In this document: positions 52,803 through 60,034 of the stretch, piece after piece | How positions within the stretch are numbered: position 1 is the first letter of the stretch | How the letters are laid out: each line of letters starts with the position of its first letter | Assembly (NCBI GenBank): GCA_017541465.1 | Contig: JAFXYZ010000068.1 | Span: 1 to 64,000 of the forward strand | DNA length: 64,000 nt | From: a bacterium | GTDB lineage: Bacteria > Cyanobacteriota > Vampirovibrionia > Gastranaerophilales > Gastranaerophilaceae | Reading direction: 5' to 3' | Position numbers and translations under genes: made by a program | The notes under the pieces: generated by a model | Database searches by the model: none | What the model saw: the letters and a program-made list of their open reading frames with translations, nothing else | Told to the model about the DNA's origin: nothing

Positions 52803-54368
52803 ATGATTAGCGAAATTAATAATACTCAATACACAATACCGAAACAACAGAATAAAAATACAAGTTTTAAAAGTCTTTCAGCTTTAGGGCTTAACGGGTT
52901 AAATTTTCTGGCAACAAATCAGGGACTTGGAGCTTGCGCTGTTGACCTCAGTTCTATGGTTATCCCCAGAACAGTTATTGACTTTAAGAAAAGAGGACCT
53001 CAGGCAGGTATCGAAACAGGTATCAGAGAAGGTTCTAGCTGTTTTATCCATGCCGCCATAGGCTTAATAGGAACGGCAATAGGCGCGCTTGTTTCAAAAG
53101 GCATTAACAAAAAATTCAATATAAAAGCACACAACATCTATGCTAACAGCGAAACTATCGACTACTGCGCTGATTTATGGAAACAATCGGGCTCTAAAAA
53201 AGAATACTTCTCAAAAATTTTAGGAAGTATGCAGGGGCTTGACGGTCAAACCTGGAAAAGAATACCTAAGGAAGTCAGCGAAAATATAGCAGACTCACTT
53301 GCAAATGCAGGTACGGATAAATCTGTCATAGGAAAAGCTGTTGCTCAAATCACAAAAGCAACAGGCGCTCAGGCAAACTTTAAAATCGAAAACGGCGGAA
53401 AGATTATGAAAAACTCTGCCGAAACATTGCTCGAGCATGCCAAATCACTCTCTCAGGCATTTGAAAAAGTCGACGTTACCAACACAAGTGTGTTCAACAG
53501 CTTCGTTTCAAAACTGAAAAAGACAAAACTCAGAACAACCATCGCAGGGATAGGCTTCTGCGCGGCGCTTTGTATGTCAATTCAGCCTATCAACAAATTT
53601 TTAACCAAAATGCGCACCGGACAAGATGGTTTCGTAGGTGTTCAGGGCGCAGGCGCAGATAATTCAAAAGCCTTCAAAGTTAAGAAAACCGCTATCGGTC
53701 TTGGTATGCTTGCCGCTATGCATGCTTCCATCGGCAAACCGCAAAACCTTCTGAAAAACATCCAGTTTAACGGAAAAGCTCCGACTATCAACCAGTTCAA
53801 ATTCATCTACGGTTTAACTATTGCAAGCAGAATACTTTCGGCAAGAGACGACAACGAGCTCAGAGAAAGCGCTATCAAAGATTCCCTCGGGTTCACCAAC
53901 TGGCTGATTTTGGGCGGTATGGTTTCAAAACTGACCGCAAGAGCTATGGGAAAAGATTTAATCAATAACCCCGTTGTCGCAGAAAACGGCAAAAAAGGGT
54001 TAAAATATGCAGCTCAGTGGATAACAAAAGCCTCGGTTAAAAACTACAGTGAAATTCTCATGCCCGGAGCAAAAGAACTCACAAGAAACGGCAAATTGCT
54101 AAATATCGCACAATTATATAAGGCTGCAGACAAAGTAACAAAATCAAAAGTTCTAAAAGTCGCAGGCTCGCAAATACTCGGATACTTATACTCGGGACTC
54201 GTACTAGGTGTAGGTATTGCAAAATTAAACATCTTCATCACAAACAGAATTAAAAATAAAGAAAGAGAACAATCCCTCTCAAATAACCCTATTACAGTCA
54301 GAGTAAGCGATAACACAGTAAAAAATCGGTCACTTGCATTTGCAATGAGCGACAAAATCAGCAAATAA
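52803..54368 (+). CDS. Large SFKS-motif membrane-associated protein
   Basis: 521 residues, similar in style to the protein at 37500-39086. The N-terminus (ISEINNTQYTIPKQQNKNTSFKS) carries the Ser-Phe-Lys motif without a signal peptide. Hydrophobic Ala/Gly-rich segments include FIHAAIGLIGTAIGALVSKG, TTIAGIGFCAALCMSI and ILGYLYSGLVLGVGIAKL; between them are conserved-looking stretches such as RMRTGQDGFVGV-type loops and FIYGLTIASRILSARDD. The ending is charged. Not recognised in any family; perhaps an inner-membrane lineage protein. Transcribed alone. Confidence 0.62.
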   Translation: MISEINNTQYTIPKQQNKNTSFKSLSALGLNGLNFLATNQGLGACAVDLSSMVIPRTVIDFKKRGPQAGIETGIREGSSCFIHAAIGLIGTAIGALVSKGINKKFNIKAHNIYANSETIDYCADLWKQSGSKKEYFSKILGSMQGLDGQTWKRIPKEVSENIADSLANAGTDKSVIGKAVAQITKATGAQANFKIENGGKIMKNSAETLLEHAKSLSQAFEKVDVTNTSVFNSFVSKLKKTKLRTTIAGIGFCAALCMSIQPINKFLTKMRTGQDGFVGVQGAGADNSKAFKVKKTAIGLGMLAAMHASIGKPQNLLKNIQFNGKAPTINQFKFIYGLTIASRILSARDDNELRESAIKDSLGFTNWLILGGMVSKLTARAMGKDLINNPVVAENGKKGLKYAAQWITKASVKNYSEILMPGAKELTRNGKLLNIAQLYKAADKVTKSKVLKVAGSQILGYLYSGLVLGVGIAKLNIFITNRIKNKEREQSLSNNPITVRVSDNTVKNRSLAFAMSDKISK

Positions 54369-54417
54369 TTTTTCTTTGAAATCGTGTAAACAATGTATAT
54401 TATTGAAAAGAAATGAC

Positions 54418-54446
54418 TTTACAAATTCATATTTTTGTATTATAAC
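54418..54446 (+). promoter_or_regulatory. Sigma70-type promoter of the winged-helix gene
   Basis: TTTACA (54418-54423) and TATAAC (54441-54446) with a 17-base spacer, 46 bases before the ATG at 54493. AAAGGAG precedes the ATG. Confidence 0.5.
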
Positions 54447-54492
54447 AATGGATGTGTAAGCCGAAGAGTTAAATAATAACAAAGGAGAGAAC

Positions 54493-54690
54493 ATGATGGA
54501 AACTATCGGACAATCAGCTGGACAAATCTGGGAATACTTGAACGCTAACGGCGAATCAACATTAACAAAAATGAAAAAAGACCTCGACCTTCAAGGCAAT
54601 TTCGCTGAATTAGGTCTTGGCTGGTTAGCCAGAGAAGGCAAAGTTGAAATCACTAAAAAAGGTGCTTCAACAAAAGTTAGATTAGTTTAG
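54493..54690 (+). CDS. Winged-helix domain protein (DUF2582-like)
   Basis: 65 residues. ETIGQSAGQIWEYLNANGES followed by TLTKMKKDLDL and LGLGWLAREGKVEI matches the small winged helix-turn-helix family DUF2582, whose members are predicted DNA-binding proteins. It has its own promoter, a strong ribosome site (two ATG codons in tandem, the first chosen) and a terminator, so it is probably well expressed. The target is unknown. Confidence 0.82.
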   Translation: MMETIGQSAGQIWEYLNANGESTLTKMKKDLDLQGNFAELGLGWLAREGKVEITKKGASTKVRLV

Positions 54691-54711
54691 TCTAATCTTT
54701 AAATTAAATTT

Positions 54712-54740
54712 AAAAGGTCGGTGTCAAAGCCGGCTTTTTT
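54712..54740 (+). terminator. Terminator of the winged-helix gene
   Basis: AAGGTCGG / CCGGCTTT hairpin (one G-T pair) followed by six T, 22 bases after the stop. A smaller AGATTAG/CTAATCT hairpin overlaps the stop codon at 54680-54699. Confidence 0.75.
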
Positions 54741-54807
54741 AATGTTAAAAAAATTATGTTCATGCTAAAGTAGAAGAAGAATAAGACACAAAAAACGGCA
54801 GGATATT

Positions 54808-56043
54808 ATGGAAACAACTGAAGAAAAAATAGAACAAAAGTTTATAGAGCAGGCAGAATTTTTTGCGCGCGGTGCGGAGGTACTTCCGGGCGGAGTTATA
54901 GAACTTGCAAAAAAACTCCAGAAAGCAGAAAAGAACAATAAGCCTTTAAGAATAAAACTCGGTATGGATCCTTCCCGTCCCGACCTTCACCTCGGACACA
55001 CAGTTGTTATGAGAAAAATCAAACAATTTCAGGAGGCAGGACACAAAATTATTCTTCTAATCGGCGGCGGAACGGCGATGATAGGCGATCCTTCAGGCAA
55101 ATCAGACACCCGCCCCAGCCTTACAAAAGAACAGGTTGACGAAAACGCAAAAACCTATTTTGACCAGATGGCAAAGGTAGTTGATATAACAAGAGCCGAA
55201 GTCAGAAACAATGCCGACTGGCTTTTGCCTTTAGACCTTCAGAAAATGCTTACTCTCTCTTCAAAAGTAACTGTCGCGCAGTTAATGACAAGAGACGATT
55301 TCGCAAAAAGATACGCAGAAGGAAAACCCATAAGTGTTCATGAATTTTTCTATCCGCTTCTTCAGGCTTATGACTCCGTTGAAATAGACGCAGATATTGA
55401 GCTCGGCGGAACGGATCAGAGGTTTAATACCCTGCTTGGCAGAGATATTCAGTCAGCCTACGGAAAAGAAGATGCTCAGATGGTTATGCTCCTTCCTCTC
55501 TTAGAAGGAACAGACGGGCTTGTTAAGATGTCAAAATCATACCCCGAACACTGCATAGGCATCTGTGAAGCACCAAACGATATGTACGGCAAGTTAATGA
55601 GCATCCCGGACAATATGATTTTGAAATACTTCACTCTTTTAACAGACATCTCAAATGCGGAATTAAAAGAAATCGAAGAAAAACTCAAAACCCAAAACCC
55701 GAGAGACCTGAAGATGCAGCTTGCCTTCACGATAACAGAGATGTATAACGGCACACAGGCTGCTGAGGAGGCTCAGGAGCACTTTATCAGAACGGTTCAG
55801 AAAAAAGAAATTCCTGATGACCTCCCCGAAATAACGGTTGAAGCCGGTAAATCACTTCTTGATATAATTTCCTCTTTTGACACCTCTTTAAGCAGAAGCG
55901 AAATCAAAAGACTTATGCAGTCGGGCGCAGTCAAGGTTGACGGAGAAAAGGTCTCAGACTTAGGGTTTACCCTTTCTTCAGACAAAAAAGAATACACAAT
56001 TCAGTTCGGCAAAAGAAAGTTCTTTAAAGGAATAATAAAATAA
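54808..56043 (+). CDS. tyrS: Tyrosyl-tRNA synthetase
   Basis: 411 residues. Class I motifs are LGMDPSRPDLHLGHTVVM (HLGH in place of HIGH) and KMSKSYPEH. PLLQAYDSVEIDADIELGGT, with the tyrosine/tRNA recognition segment GGTDQRFN, is typical of the TyrS branch that lacks a long insert. A C-terminal S4 RNA-binding domain follows (LSRSEIKRLMQSGAVKVDGE). The cysE start overlaps its stop (TAATG), an operon link between unrelated functions. No T-box lies upstream. Confidence 0.95.
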   Translation: METTEEKIEQKFIEQAEFFARGAEVLPGGVIELAKKLQKAEKNNKPLRIKLGMDPSRPDLHLGHTVVMRKIKQFQEAGHKIILLIGGGTAMIGDPSGKSDTRPSLTKEQVDENAKTYFDQMAKVVDITRAEVRNNADWLLPLDLQKMLTLSSKVTVAQLMTRDDFAKRYAEGKPISVHEFFYPLLQAYDSVEIDADIELGGTDQRFNTLLGRDIQSAYGKEDAQMVMLLPLLEGTDGLVKMSKSYPEHCIGICEAPNDMYGKLMSIPDNMILKYFTLLTDISNAELKEIEEKLKTQNPRDLKMQLAFTITEMYNGTQAAEEAQEHFIRTVQKKEIPDDLPEITVEAGKSLLDIISSFDTSLSRSEIKRLMQSGAVKVDGEKVSDLGFTLSSDKKEYTIQFGKRKFFKGIIK

Positions 56044-56702
56044 TGCCAAGTTTAAAGCGAATTTATTCGGTAATAAAAGAAGATATTCAGACTATCTATG
56101 AGAAGGATCCTGCAGCGGAAAACCTTTTAGAGGTAATTTTATGCTACCCCGGACTTCACGCACTGATTTTGCACAGGATAGCCCACAAACTCAATTACTG
56201 GAAAATTCCGCTTATCCCGAGAATGCTCTCAAACTTTTCAAGATTTTTGACGGGGATAGAAATTCACCCGAACGCAAGAATAGGACGAAGATTTTTTATC
56301 GACCACGGAATGGGTGTCGTCATCGGCGCAACAACAATCATAGGTGATGACGTACTTCTCTATCAGGGGGTGACTTTAGGCGGAACAGGGAAAGAACACG
56401 GAAAACGTCATCCGACTTTGGGCGACAACATCGTTGTCGGCTCTGGCGCAAAAATTTTGGGCAACATCAACATCGGCTCAAACTCAAGAATAGGTGCAGG
56501 CTCTGTCGTTATAGATGATGTTCCCGAAAATTCAACCGTCGTAGGCATCCCCGGAAGAATAGTACACCAAAAACTTTTGATAGAAGGTCAGCTCTTCCAC
56601 AACAGAATCCCCGATCCCGTTACCTGCCAACTGAACAGGCTCAAATATGAAGTTCAGGAACTCAAATCAAAAGTTGATGAAATGTCAAAAAAAGAGGGTT
56701 AA
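56043..56702 (+). CDS. cysE: Serine O-acetyltransferase
   Basis: 219 residues. It acetylates serine with acetyl-CoA, the first step to cysteine. After a helical N-terminus, the left-handed beta-helix hexapeptide repeats start at EIHPNARIGRRFFIDHGMG, with VVIGATTIIGDDVLLYQGV, LGGTGKEHGKRHPTLGDN and VGSGAKILGNINIGSNSRIG. The active His residues lie in IDHGMG and KRHPTLGD. cysK is not in the window. A short charged coiled tail ends the protein. Confidence 0.95.
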   Translation: MPSLKRIYSVIKEDIQTIYEKDPAAENLLEVILCYPGLHALILHRIAHKLNYWKIPLIPRMLSNFSRFLTGIEIHPNARIGRRFFIDHGMGVVIGATTIIGDDVLLYQGVTLGGTGKEHGKRHPTLGDNIVVGSGAKILGNINIGSNSRIGAGSVVIDDVPENSTVVGIPGRIVHQKLLIEGQLFHNRIPDPVTCQLNRLKYEVQELKSKVDEMSKKEG

Positions 56703-56727
56703 TAAAAAATCTCTCTTTTTAATTTAT

Positions 56728-56750
56728 CGGTAGACTAAAGTCTACCCTAC
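56728..56750. repeat. GGTAGACT palindromic repeat (REP type)
   Basis: GGTAGACTAAAGTCTACC followed by CTAC, identical to the copy at 41973. Read on the minus strand it starts GTAG, the tetranucleotide that marks REP elements. Confidence 0.7.
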
Positions 56751-56895
56751 ATACTTCGTTGCCGTCCGTCCTGAAAACAAAATACAAATTATTGCTTCAC
56801 AAAAAACTGTATTCGCTTCGCTGCGCTGCCGCTCATTAGTTTTTTGCTACTTCGTGTCTCCGCTTCGCTTCGCACTACGCAAAATTCATTCTCTT

Positions 56896-57003
56896 GAAAA
56901 ACCTTCTCGCTCGTTGCTGCCGTTGACTTCACTTCGTTGCCGTCAACTTCGCACTCGCTCCCCGGACTCGTTCACGTTGTTCACTCCGTCCGTCCGGTTT
57001 TTC
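56896..57003. repeat. 108-bp element with GAAAAACC terminal inverted repeats (copy 2)
   Basis: Ends GAAAAACC (56896-56903) and GGTTTTTC (56996-57003). The first 70 or so bases are nearly identical to copy 1 at 41174, differing by T-to-C changes at two equivalent places around the inner GTTGAC/GTCAAC palindrome. About 16 extra bases (CTCGTTCACGTTGTTCAC region) lie near the right end. Confidence 0.75.
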
Positions 57004-57005
57004 GC

Positions 57006-57030
57006 AAAAAAAAACGAGCAGTGCTCGTTG
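57006..57030 (-). terminator. Strong minus-strand terminator, candidate small RNA 1 end
   Basis: On the minus strand AACGAGCACTGCTCGTT is followed by nine T. No coding gene ends here on this strand. Confidence 0.75.
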
Positions 57031-57170
57031 TTAATATTGAGAAAGAAATTGTTGTGAAAAAGAATATTGTAGAATGTGTGTGTAGATTGCAAATTCTCAA
57101 AAGTAATGATTATTAATCATTTACAAACAAAATTAACAACATTAATAACCAAAACTCTTATATTTATAAA
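57006..57170 (-). ncRNA. Candidate small RNA 1 (minus strand)
   Basis: A promoter-like TATAAATATAAG block (around 57150-57160, read on the minus strand) lies about 150 bases before the terminator at 57006-57030, with no reading frame in between. A parallel arrangement occurs at 57429-57570. Expression is unproven; start and end are approximate. Confidence 0.3.
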
Positions 57171-57297
57171 AACAATTTTTGAATGATTATTTACTTCAAA
57201 AAAAATTATGTTAACAAAATTAAATAAAATAGAGAAACAAAATATGAATTATTGCTTCACGCCTTCAAGCCGTTCGCTTCACTTTGTTGCATTCTAG

Positions 57298-57431
57298 ATA
57301 GGATTATGGGCAACTCGAAAATTGAGTACTCCGCTTTTGAAAATCTTCGATTTCCAGTCGCTCCGACAATTTTCTCGAACAGACGGGCTCGCTCGTTGTC
57401 ACTCGACTCCGCCCTAGCCAAAATCCTAAAA
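57298..57431. repeat. 134-bp element with TAGGATT..AATCCTA inverted ends
   Basis: TAGGATTATGGGC at the left is matched by GCCAAAATCCTA at the right, an imperfect 12-base terminal repeat. The interior shares the CTCGCTCGTTG style of the GAAAAACC elements, and it too is followed directly by an A-run and a CGAGC hairpin. Confidence 0.5.
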
Positions 57432-57453
57432 AAAAACGAGCGGTTGCTCGTTA
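57429..57453 (-). terminator. Strong minus-strand terminator, candidate small RNA 2 end
   Basis: On the minus strand AACGAGCAACCGCTCGTT is followed by nine T. Its stem arms AACGAGC/GCTCGTT are the same as those of the terminator at 57006. Confidence 0.75.
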
Positions 57454-57570
57454 AAGATAATGAGATTATGAGAAGAAAAACACAAACTTGATAATATAAT
57501 TCGCACTATATTATCTTATTGAAAATTCACACTTTTTTTAACCCAAATCTAAAACCATTATATTTATATA
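57429..57570 (-). ncRNA. Candidate small RNA 2 (minus strand)
   Basis: On the minus strand TATATAAATATAATGG contains a good -10 (TATAAT at 57562-57557), about 105 bases before the terminator. It is similar to the block in front of candidate 1 (TATAAATATAAGAG). No reading frame lies between. Expression is unproven. Confidence 0.3.
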
Positions 57571-57701
57571 AACTGTTTTTCTAATCGATAATTGCACTAA
57601 TCAGGCTTATTTTAATATAACTTTACAAATCCGCATTTTTTCAATGATAGTGTTACTTTTTATATATAGAAGGGAATACTACAATTGTAGGAGATAGTAT
57701 T

Positions 57702-58226
57702 ATGGAAAAAGTGCTTTTACTCGACTATGATAACAAACCCCTGAACTTCTGTACGTGGAAGAAGGCACTCTTGTTGATTTTAAAGGGTAAGGCAGAGTAT
57801 CTTGATACCATCCGAAAAATCGAATTAATCACGATTAACGATACCATTATTATTCCAAGAGTCATTAAAATGGCATATAAGACGGCAGTTTCAAATAAGG
57901 AACTGCCGTTTTGCCGTGAAAATATATATGTAAGGGACAATTACACCTGCCAGTATTGCGGTAAAAAATTCCCCGAATCGGAACTGACACTTGATCACGT
58001 TTTCCCAAAATCCCGTTTAGGCCCTGACATCTGGGAAAATATCGTCACCTGCTGCAAAAAATGTAATCAGCATAAAGCGGACAAGACGCCAAAAGAAGCA
58101 AAAATGAAGCTCTACAGAAGGCCATACAGACCAAAAGACTATTTAAGATTTGAACTTCAAAAATATCCGATTAATATAACCTCTCTGTGGGAAGAATATT
58201 TTGAGGACAACCAAAAAGCATCGTAA
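57702..58226 (+). CDS. HNH endonuclease domain protein
   Basis: 174 residues. The HNH domain spans about 75-150: NYTCQYCGKKFPESELTLDH with the first Cys pair and the catalytic DH, then VFPKSRLGPDIWENIVTCC and KKCNQHKADKTPKEA with the second Cys pair and His. The N-terminal 70 residues (LLLDYDNKPLNFCTWKKALL) are those of small HNH proteins common in cyanobacteria and bacteroidetes. It is not part of an intron or restriction system here. It could be a housekeeping repair nuclease or a remnant of a mobile element; its position beside a repeat cluster is notable. TAGGAG precedes the ATG. Confidence 0.85.
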   Translation: MEKVLLLDYDNKPLNFCTWKKALLLILKGKAEYLDTIRKIELITINDTIIIPRVIKMAYKTAVSNKELPFCRENIYVRDNYTCQYCGKKFPESELTLDHVFPKSRLGPDIWENIVTCCKKCNQHKADKTPKEAKMKLYRRPYRPKDYLRFELQKYPINITSLWEEYFEDNQKAS

Positions 58227-58233
58227 AAAATAA

Positions 58234-58293
58234 GGTGCAAATAATTGCACCCTATTTTTATAATAAACAGTAAGTTGGGCATTCCTGCCCAAC
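58234..58293. repeat. Two REP-type palindromes between convergent HNH and pgi genes
   Basis: GGTGCAAATAATTGCACC plus CTA (58234-58254) and GTAAGTTGGGCATTCCTGCC plus CAAC (58270-58293). They fill the 75-base gap and may terminate transcription from both sides. Confidence 0.65.
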
Positions 58294-58301
58294 ATTAAAA
58301 T

Positions 58302-59534
58302 TTAATTCCCCATAGCCTTTCTGACTTCCTTTTTATAGATTTCAACATTAGGCTGAAGAACTTCAGGAAGTGCGATATCATTTGGAGTGATATCTTGTTT
58401 CAGGTATCTTAAAATATAGCCCGTATAAAGTGTTTCAAAGTGTTTGAGTTCGATAAATCTTGCAACTGATTGAACCGATAAATCTTTGAGTTCGATTTTT
58501 GAAACGGGGTGCTGATTTGAATATGCACTGATAACACCCGTCAAAACCGCAGTTGTAACTTTATCTTCGGGTGTTACATAAATGAAGGTAAAGAAGGAAT
58601 CTGTGTTTGCACTGTCAAGGTCTGCCTCTGCGTTATAGTGTAAATACCCGGGGCCTACGTTTGTATCGGTCGAAATATTTGCCTTTAAAGATTCATTCTT
58701 TAATTGTTTTTCCCATAAAGTCGCGCCCATAAAAGCATCGCCAAAATATTCGTTGAAGTGTTTAATCTTGCCGTTCTTTCTTGAATTGACGTTGAAAGCA
58801 GCCAACTGAAGCGCAGGGTTTGATTTAATATCTGAAACGGTAAAATCTTTTTGCGCGCTTAAAGACGCATTTAAAAGTTCAAGTACATCATTTTTGCTCA
58901 TGCCGGCATACGCAAGAGTAAAGAGTGTAGCATCATCAAAAATTGAGAAACGGCCTCCGACATCATCGTGAACAAAACCTGAGAGTTTGAGTTCGCCTGC
59001 CTCAACTTTTTGTCTGAGTTTACTCTTTTCTGCCGATTTATCGGTCATAGCGATGAATCTGTCTGAAACATCTTCTCTTTCCAAAAATTCCTGCATAACC
59101 TTTTTAGCGCTCTCGTAAGCGACAGTTGTTTCCATTGTTCCGCCTGATTTTGAAACAACAAGGAATTGTGTTTTTGATAAATCAAGAGTATTGATAAATC
59201 TTCTGAAGCTCTCGGGATCAACCGAAGAATAGAAGTGAATTTTAGAATCAAGATTTAACATCTTAACCATTGATTCCGTTGTATGACGTGAGCCTCCGAT
59301 ACCAAGAATTGCCAAATCTGTGTATTTTCCTGCTTTTGCCTTTTCCGCAAGATCAAAAATAGTGTCTATATTCTTAATCTGGTTTTCGCCGAGCCATTTT
59401 ATCCAGTTCAAAAACTGACCGGGTTTGCCAGCTCTTGAGAGAATATCCTTTACTGCAGCTTCTCCTGCGGCTTCGTATAAGTCCAAATTAACATTTCCGA
59501 TTGATACGCTAACTTTTGTTTGTGTTTCAAGCAT
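58302..59534 (-). CDS. pgi: Glucose-6-phosphate isomerase
   Basis: 410 residues, a short-form Pgi. It interconverts glucose 6-phosphate and fructose 6-phosphate. Phosphate-binding sites are LAILGIGGSRHTTESMV and LVVSKSGGTMETTVAYES of the SIS fold; GGRFSIFDDATLFTLAYAG carries the conserved GGR/S motif, and FIELKHFETLYTGY is near the C-terminus. It stands alone, divergent from a YkgJ-family gene. With pfp and fba in the same window it forms upper glycolysis. Confidence 0.94.
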   Translation of the reverse strand: MLETQTKVSVSIGNVNLDLYEAAGEAAVKDILSRAGKPGQFLNWIKWLGENQIKNIDTIFDLAEKAKAGKYTDLAILGIGGSRHTTESMVKMLNLDSKIHFYSSVDPESFRRFINTLDLSKTQFLVVSKSGGTMETTVAYESAKKVMQEFLEREDVSDRFIAMTDKSAEKSKLRQKVEAGELKLSGFVHDDVGGRFSIFDDATLFTLAYAGMSKNDVLELLNASLSAQKDFTVSDIKSNPALQLAAFNVNSRKNGKIKHFNEYFGDAFMGATLWEKQLKNESLKANISTDTNVGPGYLHYNAEADLDSANTDSFFTFIYVTPEDKVTTAVLTGVISAYSNQHPVSKIELKDLSVQSVARFIELKHFETLYTGYILRYLKQDITPNDIALPEVLQPNVEIYKKEVRKAMGN

Positions 59535-59588
59535 GGTTTCTTCCCCTTATTTAATAACTATATTTTTATTATATGATAAAGAAAGAAG

Positions 59589-59600
59589 TATAATAGTGTT
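59589..59600 (+). promoter_or_regulatory. TATAAT box immediately before the YkgJ-family gene (possible leaderless start)
   Basis: TATAAT at 59589-59594 is six bases before the ATG at 59601 and no ribosome site is present. Confidence 0.4.
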
Positions 59601-60008
59601 ATGTTGAAAAAAATTAAAAAATTTATATATAAAACCATCTTGAGAAGACAATACTACAGGACAGGCCAGTGCAACCGCTGCGGAGACTGCTGTAAAAGAA
59701 TTTATGTCAGGCATAAAAAAGATGTAATAAAAGATGAAAAAGAGTTTGAAAAGTTAAGAAGGCTTCACCCGTTTTATTTGGGGCTTGAGATAGTCGAAAA
59801 AGACGATAACGGCCTGGTTTTTAGATGCACAAATTTTGACGAGGAAAACAGAATATGCAAAATTCACTCAAAAAGATATGCCATCTGCCGAAAATACCCG
59901 GATGAAATAATACTCAAAATGAAAGCCGTTATGAGCGAAAAATGCGGCTACAAATTTACTCCTATCGAAAGTTTTGAGGAAGTTATGAAAAAGATGAGGA
60001 AGAAATAG
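59601..60008 (+). CDS. YkgJ-family cysteine-cluster protein
   Basis: 135 residues. The Cys cluster CNRCGDCCKR, then FRCTNFDEENRICKIHSKRY and AICRKYPDE, matches the YkgJ family, whose members are predicted to chelate zinc or iron-sulfur clusters. The N-terminus is basic. The function of the family is not settled. It is divergent from pgi and ends 27 bases before the convergent folP. Confidence 0.85.
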   Translation: MLKKIKKFIYKTILRRQYYRTGQCNRCGDCCKRIYVRHKKDVIKDEKEFEKLRRLHPFYLGLEIVEKDDNGLVFRCTNFDEENRICKIHSKRYAICRKYPDEIILKMKAVMSEKCGYKFTPIESFEEVMKKMRKK

Positions 60009-60034
60009 AAATACAGGACGGTTTTCAGCACAAA

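Larger units (their letters stand above)
56751..57701. other. Gene-free kilobase filled with repeats and two minus-strand terminators
   Basis: No convincing gene in this stretch between cysE and the HNH gene. It holds low-complexity TTCGCTTCG-type sequence (56805-56885), the second GAAAAACC element (56896-57003), a terminator (57006-57030), AT-rich promoter-like sequence (57100-57190), an element with TAGGATTnTGGGC-type ends (57298-57431), a second terminator (57429-57453) and more AT-rich sequence (57540-57600). AATTATTGCTTCAC occurs at both 56791 and 57244, suggesting a diverged tandem duplication of about 450 bases. Confidence 0.6.

Noticed and set aside
57252-57491. Possible 79-aa protein in the repeat-filled gap
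   Set aside because: It lies across the element with TAGGATT ends and a terminator hairpin; composition is that of the repeats, not of a gene.
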